Source: a bacterium
GTDB taxonomy: Bacteria > Pseudomonadota > Alphaproteobacteria > Micavibrionales > UBA2020
Assembly (NCBI GenBank): GCA_029945425.1
Contig: JAQSDV010000004.1
Location: 124,001-188,000, forward strand
Direction: 5' to 3'
Length of the DNA: 64,000 bases
Both the position numbers and the translations under genes were made by a program. Positions 41,315 through 53,100 of this stretch are shown here, piece by piece (positions within the stretch are counted from its first letter, which is position 1; each line of letters starts with the position of its first letter). The notes under the pieces are model-generated. The model had not been told where the DNA came from and ran no database searches. It saw nothing but the letters and a program-made list of their open reading frames with translations.

Positions 41315-43283
41315 AATTGTCGGGATTGACCTCGGTACCACGAAATCCGCCATCGCGATTTACGAGAACGACCAGCCGAAAATCTATCAGAACCTGAAGG
41401 GCAAGCGCACGACGCCGTCCTATGTCGCCCTGAAGAAAACCACCGACAAGAAGACCAAGGAAGTTTCCGAAGAATGGATCGTCGGCGAAGCCGCGAAAAA
41501 CCAGACCATCATGAACCCGCTGAACACGCTGTACGGCGTGAAGCGCCTGATCGGCCGCCGCTTCGACGATCCCGAAGTGCAGAAAATGGAAAAACTGGCT
41601 TCCTACAAGATCGTGAAAGGCCCGAACGGCGACGCATGGGTTGAAGTCGACGGCAAGCCGATGGCGCCCGTGCAGATTTCCGCCATGGTCCTGCGCGAGC
41701 TGAAAGAAGCCGTTGAAAAGCAGATCGGCGAGCCGGTCACGGAAGCGGTCATTACCGTTCCCGCTTACTTCAACGACGCACAGCGTAAAGCCACGAAAGA
41801 CGCGGGCGAAATCGCCGGCCTCGACGTGAAACGCATCATCAACGAGCCGACCGCAGCAGCGCTTGCCTATGGCATGGACAAGCAGCAAAGCGGCAAGATC
41901 GCCGTGTACGACCTCGGCGGCGGCACGTTCGACGTCTCCATCCTCGACCTGTCGATGGAAAAAGGCGGCAGCATGATCCGCGTGCTGGCGACCAACGGCG
42001 ACACGTTCCTCGGCGGTGAAAACTTCGACGAGCGCCTGTCGGAATTCCTGATCGGCAAGATCAACGAAGAACACGGCACCGATATCGACATCCATGACAA
42101 GACATCGCGCGCGACGCACGCAACCGCCCTTCAGCGCATCCGCTCCGAAGCGGAACGCGTGAAGATCGAGCTGTCCACGCAGGAAGTATCGGAAATCTCG
42201 CTGCCCTTCCTGATGCAGACGCCGGAAGGCCCCGTGAACTTCACGTATGAACTGACCCGCAAGGAACTTGAAGGCCTAGTGCAGGACCTGATCGACAAAA
42301 CCCTGCCCCCGTTCCAGAAGTCGCTTGCCGATGCCGGCCTGAAACTCTCCGACCTCGATGACGTGATCCTCGTCGGCGCGCAGACCCGCATGCCGAAAGT
42401 CGTCGAAACCGTGAAGAACTTCTTCGGCAAAGATCCGCGCCGCGACGTGACCCCTGATGAAATCGTTGCCATGGGCGCTTCCGTCCAGGCTGCGATCCTG
42501 CAGGGTAACGTTGAAGACGTCCTGCTGCTCGACGTCATTCCGCTGACCATCGGCATCCGCACCGCCGGCGACGTGATGTTCCGCGCAATCCCGCGCAACT
42601 CGACGATCCCGACGGAATACAAAGACACCTTCTCGACCTCCGTCGACAACCAGCCCAACGTGGAAATCCGCGTCTATCAGGGCGAACGCGACAAGGCGTC
42701 CGACAACAAGGAACTCGGCAAGTTCGTGCTGGACGGCCTGCCGCCGGGCAAGGCCGGCACAGTCGAGGTCGAAGTGACCCTGGCAATCGACGCGGACGGC
42801 GTGTTGAACGTCGAAGCGAAGAACGCATCGACCGGCCGCGCGCAGAAGATCGTTGTGAAGGCCAATGGCGGCCTGTCCGAGGCTGACGTCGCCCGCATGC
42901 TGAAAGACGCAGAAGCCAACGCCGAAAAAGACCGCATCTTCCGCGAGTCCGTGACGGCACTGGCAAACGCGGATTTCGAACTGAAAGACGCAAGCCGCCA
43001 CAAGGAGCAGGATTACTTCAAACAGGCTCCGGAAGAACTGAAGAAAGCCTTCGAAGAAACCGTAAAAGACCTGACGACGGCACGCGACAAGCGCGACGTT
43101 GCACAGATCATCGAAAAGACCGAAAAACTGAAGACGGTCCTGACCTCGATCGGCGAAGCCTTCACCGGCGCAGCATCCGCAACGGCTACCGAAACGCCCG
43201 CTCCGGAAGCGAAACCCGAAGCGAAACCCGAAGCAGCGGCCGAAGACAAGCCGAAAGCAACACCGAAAGCCCCCACGCCGTAA
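41307..43283 (+). CDS. dnaK: DnaK-family Hsp70 chaperone
   Basis: A 658-residue Hsp70 with intact ATPase motifs (GIDLGTTKSAIAIYEN, AVITVPAYFNDAQR, IINEPTAAALAYGMD, YDLGGGTFDVSIL) and a full substrate-binding domain. It differs from housekeeping DnaK at usually invariant places (TTKSA for TTNSC; DVIPLTIGIRTAGDV for the usual DVTPLSLGIETLGGV), and the tail is Glu/Ala/Pro/Lys-rich. No dnaJ or grpE is adjacent. It may be a specialised paralogue. GGAGAG precedes the ATG. Confidence 0.88.
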   Translation: MGKIVGIDLGTTKSAIAIYENDQPKIYQNLKGKRTTPSYVALKKTTDKKTKEVSEEWIVGEAAKNQTIMNPLNTLYGVKRLIGRRFDDPEVQKMEKLASYKIVKGPNGDAWVEVDGKPMAPVQISAMVLRELKEAVEKQIGEPVTEAVITVPAYFNDAQRKATKDAGEIAGLDVKRIINEPTAAALAYGMDKQQSGKIAVYDLGGGTFDVSILDLSMEKGGSMIRVLATNGDTFLGGENFDERLSEFLIGKINEEHGTDIDIHDKTSRATHATALQRIRSEAERVKIELSTQEVSEISLPFLMQTPEGPVNFTYELTRKELEGLVQDLIDKTLPPFQKSLADAGLKLSDLDDVILVGAQTRMPKVVETVKNFFGKDPRRDVTPDEIVAMGASVQAAILQGNVEDVLLLDVIPLTIGIRTAGDVMFRAIPRNSTIPTEYKDTFSTSVDNQPNVEIRVYQGERDKASDNKELGKFVLDGLPPGKAGTVEVEVTLAIDADGVLNVEAKNASTGRAQKIVVKANGGLSEADVARMLKDAEANAEKDRIFRESVTALANADFELKDASRHKEQDYFKQAPEELKKAFEETVKDLTTARDKRDVAQIIEKTEKLKTVLTSIGEAFTGAASATATETPAPEAKPEAKPEAAAEDKPKATPKAPTP

Positions 43284-43305
43284 TAACGGCCAAAGGCTGA
43301 CGAAC

Positions 43306-43339
43306 AAAAAACCCCCGTCCTGCCAGACGGGGGTTTTTT
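43306..43339. terminator. bidirectional rho-independent terminator
   Basis: A nine-base stem ACCCCCGTC/GACGGGGGT (43311-43319, 43326-43334) is flanked by A and T runs, between two convergent genes. Confidence 0.9.
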
Positions 43340-43352
43340 CATGCCCGCTTTT

Positions 43353-45002
43353 CTAGTACTGCTGCCGCTTGCGCAGCATGTCCTGCCGCGCAAAATCCTC
43401 CGCCGCCGATCTGATGTCAAAGGCCGTGATGGTCGTCAGGTCAGCCAGCGTCGGCGACGCCACATGCGCGATACGATTGGCGACCCGTTCCAGCGTCTCC
43501 TCGAATACATTGCGCACATAGCGCGCATTGCCGAAGGTTTTCGAGAAACGCGCGGGGGCATCGTGCATTATTTTCACCAGCGTTTCACGCGACCCCTCCG
43601 CCAGCGTGTATTTATTCTGATCCGCAAAGCCTTCGAACACTTGCGCCAGTTCCTCATCGGTAAAGTTTTCGAAATGAATCGTTTCGCGGAAACGCGATTG
43701 CAGGCCGGGATTGAAATTGACGAAGTCCTGCATTTCCTTGGGATACCCTGCCGCAATCACCATGAATTCGCCCTTGTGGGTTTCCATCAACTGTACAAGG
43801 GTGGTGATGGCCGACATCGAAAAGCTGTTCGCCGGACCCGCCGAGCCGATAGCCGTGATGAGGTTGTAGGCCTCGTCGATAAAAAGAATGCCGCCCATCG
43901 CCTCCTGTACCTTGGCCGCCACGCGCGGGCCGCTGCCGCCGACATATTCGCCGATCAGGTCCTTGTCCGTCACCTCGATCACATGGCCGCGCGACAGAAG
44001 CCCCGCATCATGCAGGATCGCGCCCAGCAAGCGCGCGACCGTCGTCTTGCCAGTGCCGGGATTGCCGGTGAATACCAGATGTAGCGTCATTTCCGTCGCG
44101 GGCAGCCCCTGTGCCGCCCGCAGGCTGTCGAGCCGCTGGCGGTTAATGAGCGTTTTTACCTGCTGTTTCGGACCCGCCAGCCCGATCAACCCGTTGAGTT
44201 CTCTTTGCGCGTCAGACGCGCTGATCGGGGGGCGCGGCGGTGTCGGCACGACCTCGCTCCACGGCATCGCGGCTATTGCGGCCGCGCTTTTCACGCCCTT
44301 CACCACCGTCGCGCTTTTCAATTCGGTGACCGGTGGCGCCGCCCGTCCCACCTGCTGACCGGCCGCAACTTTGTAGAGGTCGGGTATCGGGAAGTAGGCG
44401 CGTTTGCCCTCGTCCATCAGCGGCGTCAAACCCGCCGCAACGATCTGCGCATGGCCACGCAGGATTTGTTTTTGCAGCATCTCGCGCGCTTCGGCATTTC
44501 CCCTATCGGCGGACTGATGCAGCAGGTTCAGCCCCTGTGTCAGTTGCCGCTCGACGCCGAGGCCGAGCATCAGACATACCGCATAGTCATTTCACGCATA
44601 CTTGTACGCGTGCAGCTCCACCGCTTCGCGCAGCAATTGCGCGGCACGCGGGTAATCGGCGGATTTTTTTTGATCAAATATCTTGGTGGCGAGCCCCAGT
44701 TTCGCCGCGCCCAGCGTGTATTCCGTGCCCGGGAAACCGTCACACTCGCCCGCGATGATTTTCTCGTAACAATCCCATTCTTTTTCGGCGCTCGCCGGGA
44801 CGCCGTTGCCGAAGGCGTAACGGAAGGCAAGGTCGATCAGTGCTTCCGGATGCCCATTGTCGCCCGCACGCATGATCCATTTCAGTTCGGCCGCGGGATC
44901 GCCGCCGCCGTAGCCGTCGCGATATGCGCGCGCAACCTCATACATCGCATGCACGTCGCCCGCTTCGGCTTTTTCCATTTTCTGCGCTAAAGTCTCGGTC
45001 AC
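43353..45002 (-). pseudogene. Sel1-repeat AAA+ ATPase split by an in-frame TGA
   Basis: Two ORFs in the same frame (44592-45002 and 43353-44570) are divided only by TGA at 44594-44592. The first holds Sel1 repeats (MYEVARAYRDGYGGG; ALIDLAFRYAFGNGV). Reading on past the stop gives NDYAVCLMLGLGVERQLTQG, which completes the interrupted Sel1 repeat and leads to a CbxX/CfxQ-type AAA+ domain (FTGNPGTGKTTVARLL; GILFIDEAYNL; IAAGYPKEM; SRFRETIHF). The intact protein would have about 549 residues. CGA to TGA would explain it. The AAA+ half may still be made from ATG 44570. TGA recoding is possible but has no other support here. Confidence 0.7.
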
Positions 45003-45085
45003 GATGGATTCCCCCTGTGTGCCATCAAAGCACGACAGGCCTTAAGAACGCATTAATGGCTTAAAATCAGAGCGATAGCCTTTAT

Positions 45086-45616
45086 TCAGCCCAGCCGTTT
45101 CGGGGGCGCAGGGGCGGCAGGCGCGGGTGGCACAGGGCCAGTCCATTTGCCGACAGCGCCTGCATCGACCGCAAAGCCGAAACGCTGCAGTGATTTTTCC
45201 AGCGCGGGCACATCAAGGTCGCGCTCCATGATTTCCGCGATCATCAGCGTGGATGCGCCCTGAAACATATTCGGGCGCAAACCATAGACCGCGCTGACGC
45301 GCAGCATGATTTCGGTGGCGCGGTTCTCGGGAATTTTTTCGCTGACCATCAGCTTTTCCGCCGTGGCAAGGCTTGCAGCAATCGCGGCTGGCACGATGGT
45401 GTCTTTCGGCTGCAACCCGTTTTCGCGGCAGGTTTCCAGCAAATCCGCGAGCGCGTCGCGGATCAGGGCAGGCGTCTGCACATCGGTCAACTGCATGAAC
45501 ATCCCAGCCTGCATATCGAGCAACATGTCGGCATCGTCCAGCACGGCATCGGCAGTCGCGCTTTTCGCGATCAACTGTTGCAGGCGCGTGGCGCGGGGTG
45601 GTGCGGGGTCGGTCAT
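45086..45616 (-). CDS. hypothetical protein, 176 aa
   Basis: A soluble, mostly helical acidic protein ending in a Pro/Ala-rich tail (GPVPPAPAAPAPPKRLG). The middle (ADLLETCRENGLQPKDTIVP; AAIAASLATAEKLMVSEKIP) suggests a compact bundle. No known family. A gap of 72 bases separates it from the next small gene upstream, and all genes from 43353 to 46753 read the same way. Confidence 0.6.
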   Translation of the reverse strand: MTDPAPPRATRLQQLIAKSATADAVLDDADMLLDMQAGMFMQLTDVQTPALIRDALADLLETCRENGLQPKDTIVPAAIAASLATAEKLMVSEKIPENRATEIMLRVSAVYGLRPNMFQGASTLMIAEIMERDLDVPALEKSLQRFGFAVDAGAVGKWTGPVPPAPAAPAPPKRLG

Positions 45617-45688
45617 ATGATTTCGTCCTTGAAGAATAAAAGACTCTTACGCCCTGAATCGGGCGCGATCAAATGAAAAAAGTCAGTG

Positions 45689-46189
45689 TTATTTCAGGCC
45701 CATCTGCTTCGCCATGCGTTTCTGCGCGGCTTCCACTTCCATGGCGGCGACCTGATTTTCAAGCTCGCGGATGCGGGCGGTGTTCTGGTTGGCGGGGGCT
45801 TTCGCCTTGAAATCGGCGGAAACGTCGGGGGTATTGTCGAGCGCGGGTGACGGCGCATTGCGGTCGATTTCGGCCTGGCCGGCAAAGGCCATTTCCGCCG
45901 CGCGGTTTTCGCGGATATCGCGGTTCAGGAAGGCGATGCCGGCGCGCAATCCGCCCCAGACAGCACCAACGCCGAGCGCAGCCAGCACGATCACGCCCGA
46001 TTTGGCGATGACGGCGGCCACGACGACCGCGACGGCGAAACCGCCCACGGTATTCGCCCAGCGTTTCAGCGTGTCGCGGTATCCGGTGTCCTTGATGATC
46101 GTGTCGCGCGCGTCTTCCACCGATTCAGGTTCCTTTGCGCCGGGAATGACCGTCGCAATGCGTTTGAAGATTTCGCCCAGGCGTTTCAT
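45689..46189 (-). CDS. membrane protein with coiled-coil tail, 166 aa
   Basis: A basic N-terminus (MKRLGEIFKRIATVIPGAK) precedes two adjacent membrane helices (VGGFAVAVVVAAVIAKSGVIVL and the next), followed by a long hydrophilic helix with RIRELENQVAAMEVEAAQKR, a probable coiled coil. GGAAGGA lies upstream of the start. It resembles in layout the next gene upstream (helices, then a charged tail). The function is unknown. Confidence 0.6.
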   Translation of the reverse strand: MKRLGEIFKRIATVIPGAKEPESVEDARDTIIKDTGYRDTLKRWANTVGGFAVAVVVAAVIAKSGVIVLAALGVGAVWGGLRAGIAFLNRDIRENRAAEMAFAGQAEIDRNAPSPALDNTPDVSADFKAKAPANQNTARIRELENQVAAMEVEAAQKRMAKQMGLK

Positions 46190-46216
46190 CAAGATTTTTT
46201 ATTCCTTCCGTATATG

Positions 46217-46753
46217 TTACCCGCCAAAACCTGAACGGGGTTGCTTCATTTTAGGCTTGTCGAGGTCAACGGGAGCATCGCCCTTCAATTCGCGCAGGCG
46301 TTGTTCCAGCGCGGCGATGCGTGCGGCGTCGGCGGCGGGATCGGCAGGCGCCGAAGCCTTGTTGTAATCATTCGCCGGCGATTTGGGGGCGGCTGGTTTT
46401 TTCTCCGGCGCGGGTTTGATGCGGCGCGCGGCTTCCTGCTCCACATCCAGCTGCACGATCATTTCATTCTTGCGGGCGATTTCGACGTCATACCCCTGGC
46501 GCATCGTCTTGGTGATGAGATAACCGACCGTGGCGCCGACCGCCGCCACGAACATCAGCGGAATTTTCAAGGGCGACAGCAGGACGACCGCGCCCAGAAA
46601 CAGCGCGCCCTTCAGAAATCCGCCGGCGAGTTTCGCCATTTTGGTCCGCGCCACTTCGTCGCGCGCGATGCCTTTTTGCAGCGCTTCGATGCCGGCGCCG
46701 ATCTCGCGGCTGGCTTGTGTTTCCGGAAGCGGGTCTTTGCCAAAGAATTTCAT
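46217..46753 (-). CDS. membrane protein with coiled-coil tail, 178 aa
   Basis: N-terminal soluble part (MKFFGKDPLPETQASREIGA), two membrane helices (FLKGALFLGAVVLLSPLKIP; LMFVAAVGATVGYLITKTMR), then a Lys/Pro/Ala linker and a helix AARIAALEQRLRELKGD. The order is similar to the protein at 45689-46189, and the two genes are 28 bases apart, so they may form one complex. No family is recognised. Confidence 0.6.
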   Translation of the reverse strand: MKFFGKDPLPETQASREIGAGIEALQKGIARDEVARTKMAKLAGGFLKGALFLGAVVLLSPLKIPLMFVAAVGATVGYLITKTMRQGYDVEIARKNEMIVQLDVEQEAARRIKPAPEKKPAAPKSPANDYNKASAPADPAADAARIAALEQRLRELKGDAPVDLDKPKMKQPRSGFGG

Positions 46754-47123
46754 CTGATCTTTTCGCCTATAAGTTAACTGTATTAAAGTACCGTTATGCC
46801 CTTACTGAGCATTTTAGGAGAGGATTCCAAAACTGGCAAATCAATTCGTTTTTGTAACTAATGGAAAGCCTTCAGGATTTGAACATGCGTTATAATTCAA
46901 TGCCTTATTAACTTACTGAACTTGTTAAATTTTCGTAAATATGACGCTTGCAGCACCCCATGGTTTATGGCAAAACTACCCCGCTCCGCACGGGTACACA
47001 GATTCGATTCAAGGCTTGTGGAGGGATGGGCAAAATCATATTTTCCTCAACGCCCTCCCCCGCGATTCTCCTCCCGCGCAAAAGACTTAGTTACGGAATC
47101 AATTTTTTAAAAAAGGTGTCCCC
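46754..47123 (+). promoter_or_regulatory. leader region of the tpsA gene
   Basis: This 370-base gap holds no convincing ORF. A TATAAT box lies at 46891-46896, but its -35 is poor. AAAAAGGTG, the ribosome site of the giant gene, is at 47106-47114. The length leaves room for further control sites that I cannot name. Confidence 0.35.
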
Positions 47124-50100
47124 ATGTCCCAGAACAAAGCCCAGAACTCCGCCGTGCGTCTCCTGAACGCGACGCTGATGGGACGCAAACTGCTCGCCAC
47201 AACGGCGATCACAGTCGCGGGTGTGCTGGCGGCATCTTCTTCGGCCTACGCGGTCGGCCTTGATGAAACCCCCACGGGCGGCGTTGTCGTCGGCGGGCAG
47301 TCGAACATCACCTACGGACCCGGCAGCATGACGGTCGACCAGACGACCGACCGCTCCGTCATCAACTGGAATTCCTTCAACATCGGCCAGAACGCGGGCG
47401 CAACCTACAACCAGCCCGACGCAAACTCCCTCTCCGTCAACCGCGTCAGCGGCGCGGATCCCTCGCAGATCCTCGGCACGCTGCGCTCGAACGGCAAGAT
47501 CATGATCATCGACCCGAACGGCGTTTTCTTCTCGAAAACCGCCGTCGTCGACGTGGGCGGCATTATCGCGACCACGGGCGAACTGGATGCGATCAACCAG
47601 GACCAGCTGATGGCCGGCAACAAATTCCAGATTTCCAACATCGGCGCGAACGCGAACGCGAAAATCGAAAACGCGGGCACGATCACCGCAGCACAGGGCG
47701 GCCTTGTCGCCTTCGTTGCGCCCTGGGTTTCCAACTCGGGCTATATCAACGCGAAACTCGGCTCCGTGACCTTGGCGGCCGGCGCGAAAATGACCGTTGA
47801 CCTGGCGGGCGACAACCTGATTTCCATCGCCGTCGGCGACAAGCTGCAAAAAGCGCTGGTCGAAAACAGCGGCACCATCGACGCACAGGGCGGCCGCGTC
47901 GTCATGAGCGCGAACGCAGCCAAAGGCATCGTCGACGAAGTCATCAACATGAGCGGCGTCATCAAGGCGAACAGCTTCTCGACCAAGGGCGGCAAGATCA
48001 TTCTGGGCGGCGGGGGCGGTAAAGTGAAAGTCACAGGCACGATTCAGGCCAATGGCGACACGAAAAATGCAGGCTCCGTCAGCATCACGGGCCACACAGT
48101 CGAAATCAAGCCGGAAGCGTCGATCAGCGCCGACGGCGGCACGAATGGCGACGGCGGCGACGTTTCCATCTTCGCGGATGTGGCGGCAATTTTCGAGGGC
48201 TATATCTCTGCCCTCGGCGGCAGCGCGAGCGGCAACGGCGGCAAGGTCGAAGTTTCGACTGGCGCAGACCTGATTTTCTCCGGTCTCGTCACTACGCTTG
48301 CTGAATTCGGCAACTCCGGCAGCCTCGCCATCGACCCCGACACGCTGACGATCCACAGCGGCTCGTTGAACGACACCAACCGCATTTCCGCGCAAACGCT
48401 GGCGAACCAGTTGCGCAATAACGGCACCGTCATCGTCGAGGCCACCAACACCGTCAACGTCGGCACCACCACCGCAGCGACAAACGTCGGCACCGGCACG
48501 GTTGATCTCAGCACGTATGTTGTCACTACCACGAACGGCAACGGCAACGGCAACGGCAATGGGAATGGCAACGGTAATGGTAACAACACCACAACCACCG
48601 TCGGCCTGACGGAAGGCAGCCTCACGCTCAAGGGCGCGACGGTCAACTTCCTGAAAGACCTCATCATGGGCGCGGGCAGCGTGTTTATCGACGCCATCAC
48701 CCTCAACCTTAACAGCCGCATTTACAGCGCAAGCGGCCCGAACCAGTCGGGCACGACCGGCACCAGCGGCAACAGCGGCAACACCACCGGCTGCGAAAAC
48801 AGCGGCAACCCGAATGCCTGCGGCGGCGGCACCAACCCCACCCCCGTCCTCACGCTGCTGGGCGACGACAAGCTGAACAGCGCGGCGCGCCTGACCACGA
48901 TCAACGTGCAGTCTTCCGCCGCCTTTATCCAACAGGGCATTTCCTTCGCCAACAACGGCGCGCGCATCAACGTGGCGGCCGGCACCTATGCCGAATCCGT
49001 CAAGGTGAACAAATCAGTCGGCCTGTTCGGCACCAACGCCGTTATCACCCCGCATTCCCCGGGCTTTGACGTCACCGCCAACAACGCGACCGTCGATGGC
49101 TTCGAAATCACCGGTGCCGATGACGGCATCCGCGTGACCAACGCGACCGGCGTGACGCTGAACAACAACAAGATCCACGACCTGCTGTCGGGCGACGGAA
49201 TCCACGCCGTCAACGCGGGCGGCCTGAAGGCGACCAACAACAAGATTTACAACACGCAAGGCGACGGCATCGACATCGCGAACGCCGAAGGCGCGCTTGT
49301 TTCCGGCAACCTGATCGGCACGCTGGGCCTTGCCGGCAATATCAAGGGCGACGGCATCCGTGTCGACGCCTCCAACAGCGCCGTGATCAAGTCCAACACG
49401 GTCGCCAACACCGTGTCGCTGTCCTTTGACAACGGCTCGGGCATCCATGTCACGAATTCAACGGGCGTCACCATCGGCGGCGCGACCAACACCGACGGCA
49501 ACACCCTGTCCGCCATCGGCTGGGACGGCATCAAGCTGGGCGGCAACACCGGCACCATCGTCGATCACAACAACCTCGACGGCAGCGTGCGCGTGGGCAT
49601 CTATTCCGGCTCCGACACCAACACCACCATCCGCAACAACATCGTCAATCACTCCAACACCGGTCTGTCGGGCTATGGCGGCATCTCGACCGATTTCGGC
49701 TCGGGCTACACCATTTCCGGCAACAACGTGGACAACAGCGGCAGCTACGGCATCCGCATGTACCAGGCTGGCGGCAAGAACCTTGTCGACAGCAACTGGG
49801 TTGATTTCGTCTCCGCCGCCGGCATCTTCGGCGACGCAACGGGCAACCTGACGGTTTCCAACAACAACATCGGCAAGGACGGCGGCAGCATCGGCGGCGA
49901 CGGCATCCTTGTCACCGGCCTGAATTCCGCCTACGGCAAAAACACCGCCGGCAACGCGGTCGGCATCTACGGCAACAAGATCGACAACACCGCCGGCAAC
50001 GGCATCAAGCTGGCGGGTGGCCAGGGCAGCCAGGCGAATGGCACCGTCGATATCGGCGGCAACACGATCGATAACGCAGGCGCGAACGGCATTCTGGTCG

Positions 50101-53100
50101 ACGGCGGCACCTTCGTTTCCGTCTATACCAACACCGTCAACCGCGCAAAAACGTCGGCGATCGAGATCCAGAACGCCGACCGCGTGTTTGCGAACTTCAA
50201 CTACCTGCACGGCTTTGGCGTCACCACCGACTCCGGCATCCGCCTCGATAACGCGCAGAACGTGACCGCGAACTCGAACGAGATCGACGGCACGCAGATC
50301 GACGGCATCCGCGCCTTCGGCAGCCACAACCTCGACGCGCATAACAATACCATTAAAGACCTTGCCGGCTCCGGCATCGGCCTTGCGGGCAGCGACCATG
50401 CGCGCCTGTCCGACAACAAGATCACGTCGACCGGCCGCGGTTTCTGGGTCGGCAACAGCGACGATGCGCAGATCGTCCACAACACCATCAAGTCGTCCGC
50501 CACCTACGGCGTGTTCCTGACCAATTATGAAGGTGCCAGCAACGACGCCATCATCAGGCAGAACACGATCGAGGGCGGCCAGTACGGCGTCTATGTCGAA
50601 GGCGGCGCAAGCAACACCACCATCGGCGGCACCGCGGCTGCCGACGCCAACACCATCACGGGCGCATCGATCGACGGCATCTACACGACCGGCGGCACCA
50701 AGATGTATATTGGCAACAACAATATCTACACCTCGGGCGACGACGGCATCGACGTCAACGGCACGGGCGAACTGACCGTGTTCAAGAACACCGTCGACGG
50801 CGCAAAAGACAACGGCATCAACGTCGTCAATTCCGCCTCGGCCGGCATCAAGTCGAACATCGTGAAAAACTTCGTCAACACCGGCATCTACCTTGACCCG
50901 AGCGACGGTTCCACCATCGCCGCCAACACGGTCACGGGCGGCCAGTTTGGCATCTATTCCGAAAACAACAGCAACGTCACCATCGGCGGCACCGCAACCG
51001 CGGACAAAAACAGCGTATCGGGCGCAGCGCAGGACGGCATCACCGTCAAGGGCGGCACGGGCAACAAGGTGCTGGGCAACGATGTGTCCGGCAGCGGCAA
51101 GGCCAACATCCGCGGCCTGCAAACCGCGGCGCTGACCGTTTCCAAAAACGTCCTGACCGGCGCGGCCTTCGGCATTTATGCCGACCAGGTCACGGGCGCA
51201 AGCTTCCTCACCAAAAACGACGTGAAGAATGCAACCGATGACGGCATCCACCTGCAAAACAGCAGCGGCGTCACTGTTGGCGACGCGACCAACACGACCG
51301 TTGGCGCAAGCAGCAGCGACAACGGCAACACCGTCAAGAATTCGGGCAATAACGGCATCGAAATCAACGGCGGCACCGGCAACATCGTTTCCAACAACAC
51401 CGTATCCGACAGCGGCTGGGACAACATCCAGACCAACGGCGGCGACGGCGTGAAAATCGCCTACAACAAACTCGACAACGCCAACGGCGCATCGGGCGTG
51501 GCGATCCTCGGCACGACCAACGCGACGGTCGACAACAACGCGATCACATCGGCAAAGCGCCTCGGCGTCTATGCGGAATACGCAAACGGCCTGAAAGTCA
51601 CCAACAACGCGATCAACAAGACCGGCCTTGAATACGGCCTGTCCTACAACGTATTCGGATCAGGCGTGGCTGTCGAGGCAACCGACGGCGTCACCATCAC
51701 GGGCAACAAAATCGGCCTGACCGGCGGCGCGAACAACATCGGCGGCGACGGCATCAGCCTCGGCGGCCCGATCAACGTCACCGGCACGGCGGCGGAAGTC
51801 AAAAACGCCACCGTCGACAACAACCGCATCGAGAACACCAAGGGCGACGGCATCCATGCCTCGGCCGGCCTGCTCAGCGCATCCGGGAACACCATCAAAA
51901 CTGTCGCGGGCGACGGCATCGATGTCGCGAAATCTGCAAACGCGCAGATTGACGGCAACACCATCAGCGACGCAGGCGGCAACGGCATCGTGGCGGCGTC
52001 CAGCAACGGCGTGGATATCGGCGGCGCGGGCAGCTTGCGCAACACAATCACCAATGTCGGCCTGAACGGCATTCTGGTTTCGGGCAGCAACAGCGCGAAA
52101 ATCCTCAACAACCTGATCAAGGTTGCCGGCATCGACGGCGTCCAGCTGTCAGGCGGCAAGGACGGCGTGATCGACGCGAACGAAATTCAAGGCACCGCCG
52201 GCATCACGCAGATCAAGGTCGGCAGCTTTGTCCTCGTGGCGGGCGCGGACGGCAAGAACGGCGCAGGCCGTGACGGCATCCATGTCGACGGCAACAATAA
52301 CGTCACCGTCAGCAACAACAAGGTGACCGGCGGCGAAGGCGCGCGGCTGGACGGCCATACGGGCGGCAAGGGCGCGGTCAACGACGGTATCTACGTCGCG
52401 AACGCAAACACCTCCGCCATTTCCGGCAACACCGTGGCGGCAGGCTCGGGCCTGTCGGTCGGCACGGCGGGCGTCGGCGCAGGCAACAACGGTATCGAAG
52501 TCTCGGGCGGCCGCAACGCCACCCTGTCGGGCAACACCGTCAAGGGCAGCCTCCTCAACGCATCGGGCGCGATCAACGACGGCATCCGCGTTGTGAACAA
52601 CCGCGAAGCGATCATCTCCGGCAACTTCATCCTCGGCGGCGGTCTGAACGCCTTCGGCGCAGGCCATGACGGCATCTATGTCGACAACAGCGGCGCACAA
52701 GGCACGCTGAACGCGCGCAACGGCGTCGTTGTCACCGGCAACACCGTTTCCAACACCGCGCTCGCGGCAGGCGCGGGCCATGACGGCATCCATGTGACCA
52801 ACAGCGCGGGCGGCCTCTTCGGCAACCGCGCGACTGTGCAGGGCAACACCGTTCAATTCGTCACCAACGACGGCATCTATGTCGGCACGACCAACGGCGT
52901 CAACATCGACGACAACGACGTGACGCTGGCGGGCGCGAACGGCATCCGCCTCGACAACTCGAACCTTGCGAAAATTACCCTGAACAACGTCACGCTGACC
53001 GGCGCGAACGGCATTTATGTCGATCCGAGCAGCGGCGTGAACGTGGCCGACAACACAGTGTCACTCGCAACCGGCTACGGCATTTTGGTCGAAGACGGCA

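Noticed and set aside
44570..44600. Selenocysteine or a recoded genetic code at the TGA
   Set aside because: No SECIS-like hairpin directly after it is evident, and other genes in the window use TGA as a normal stop.
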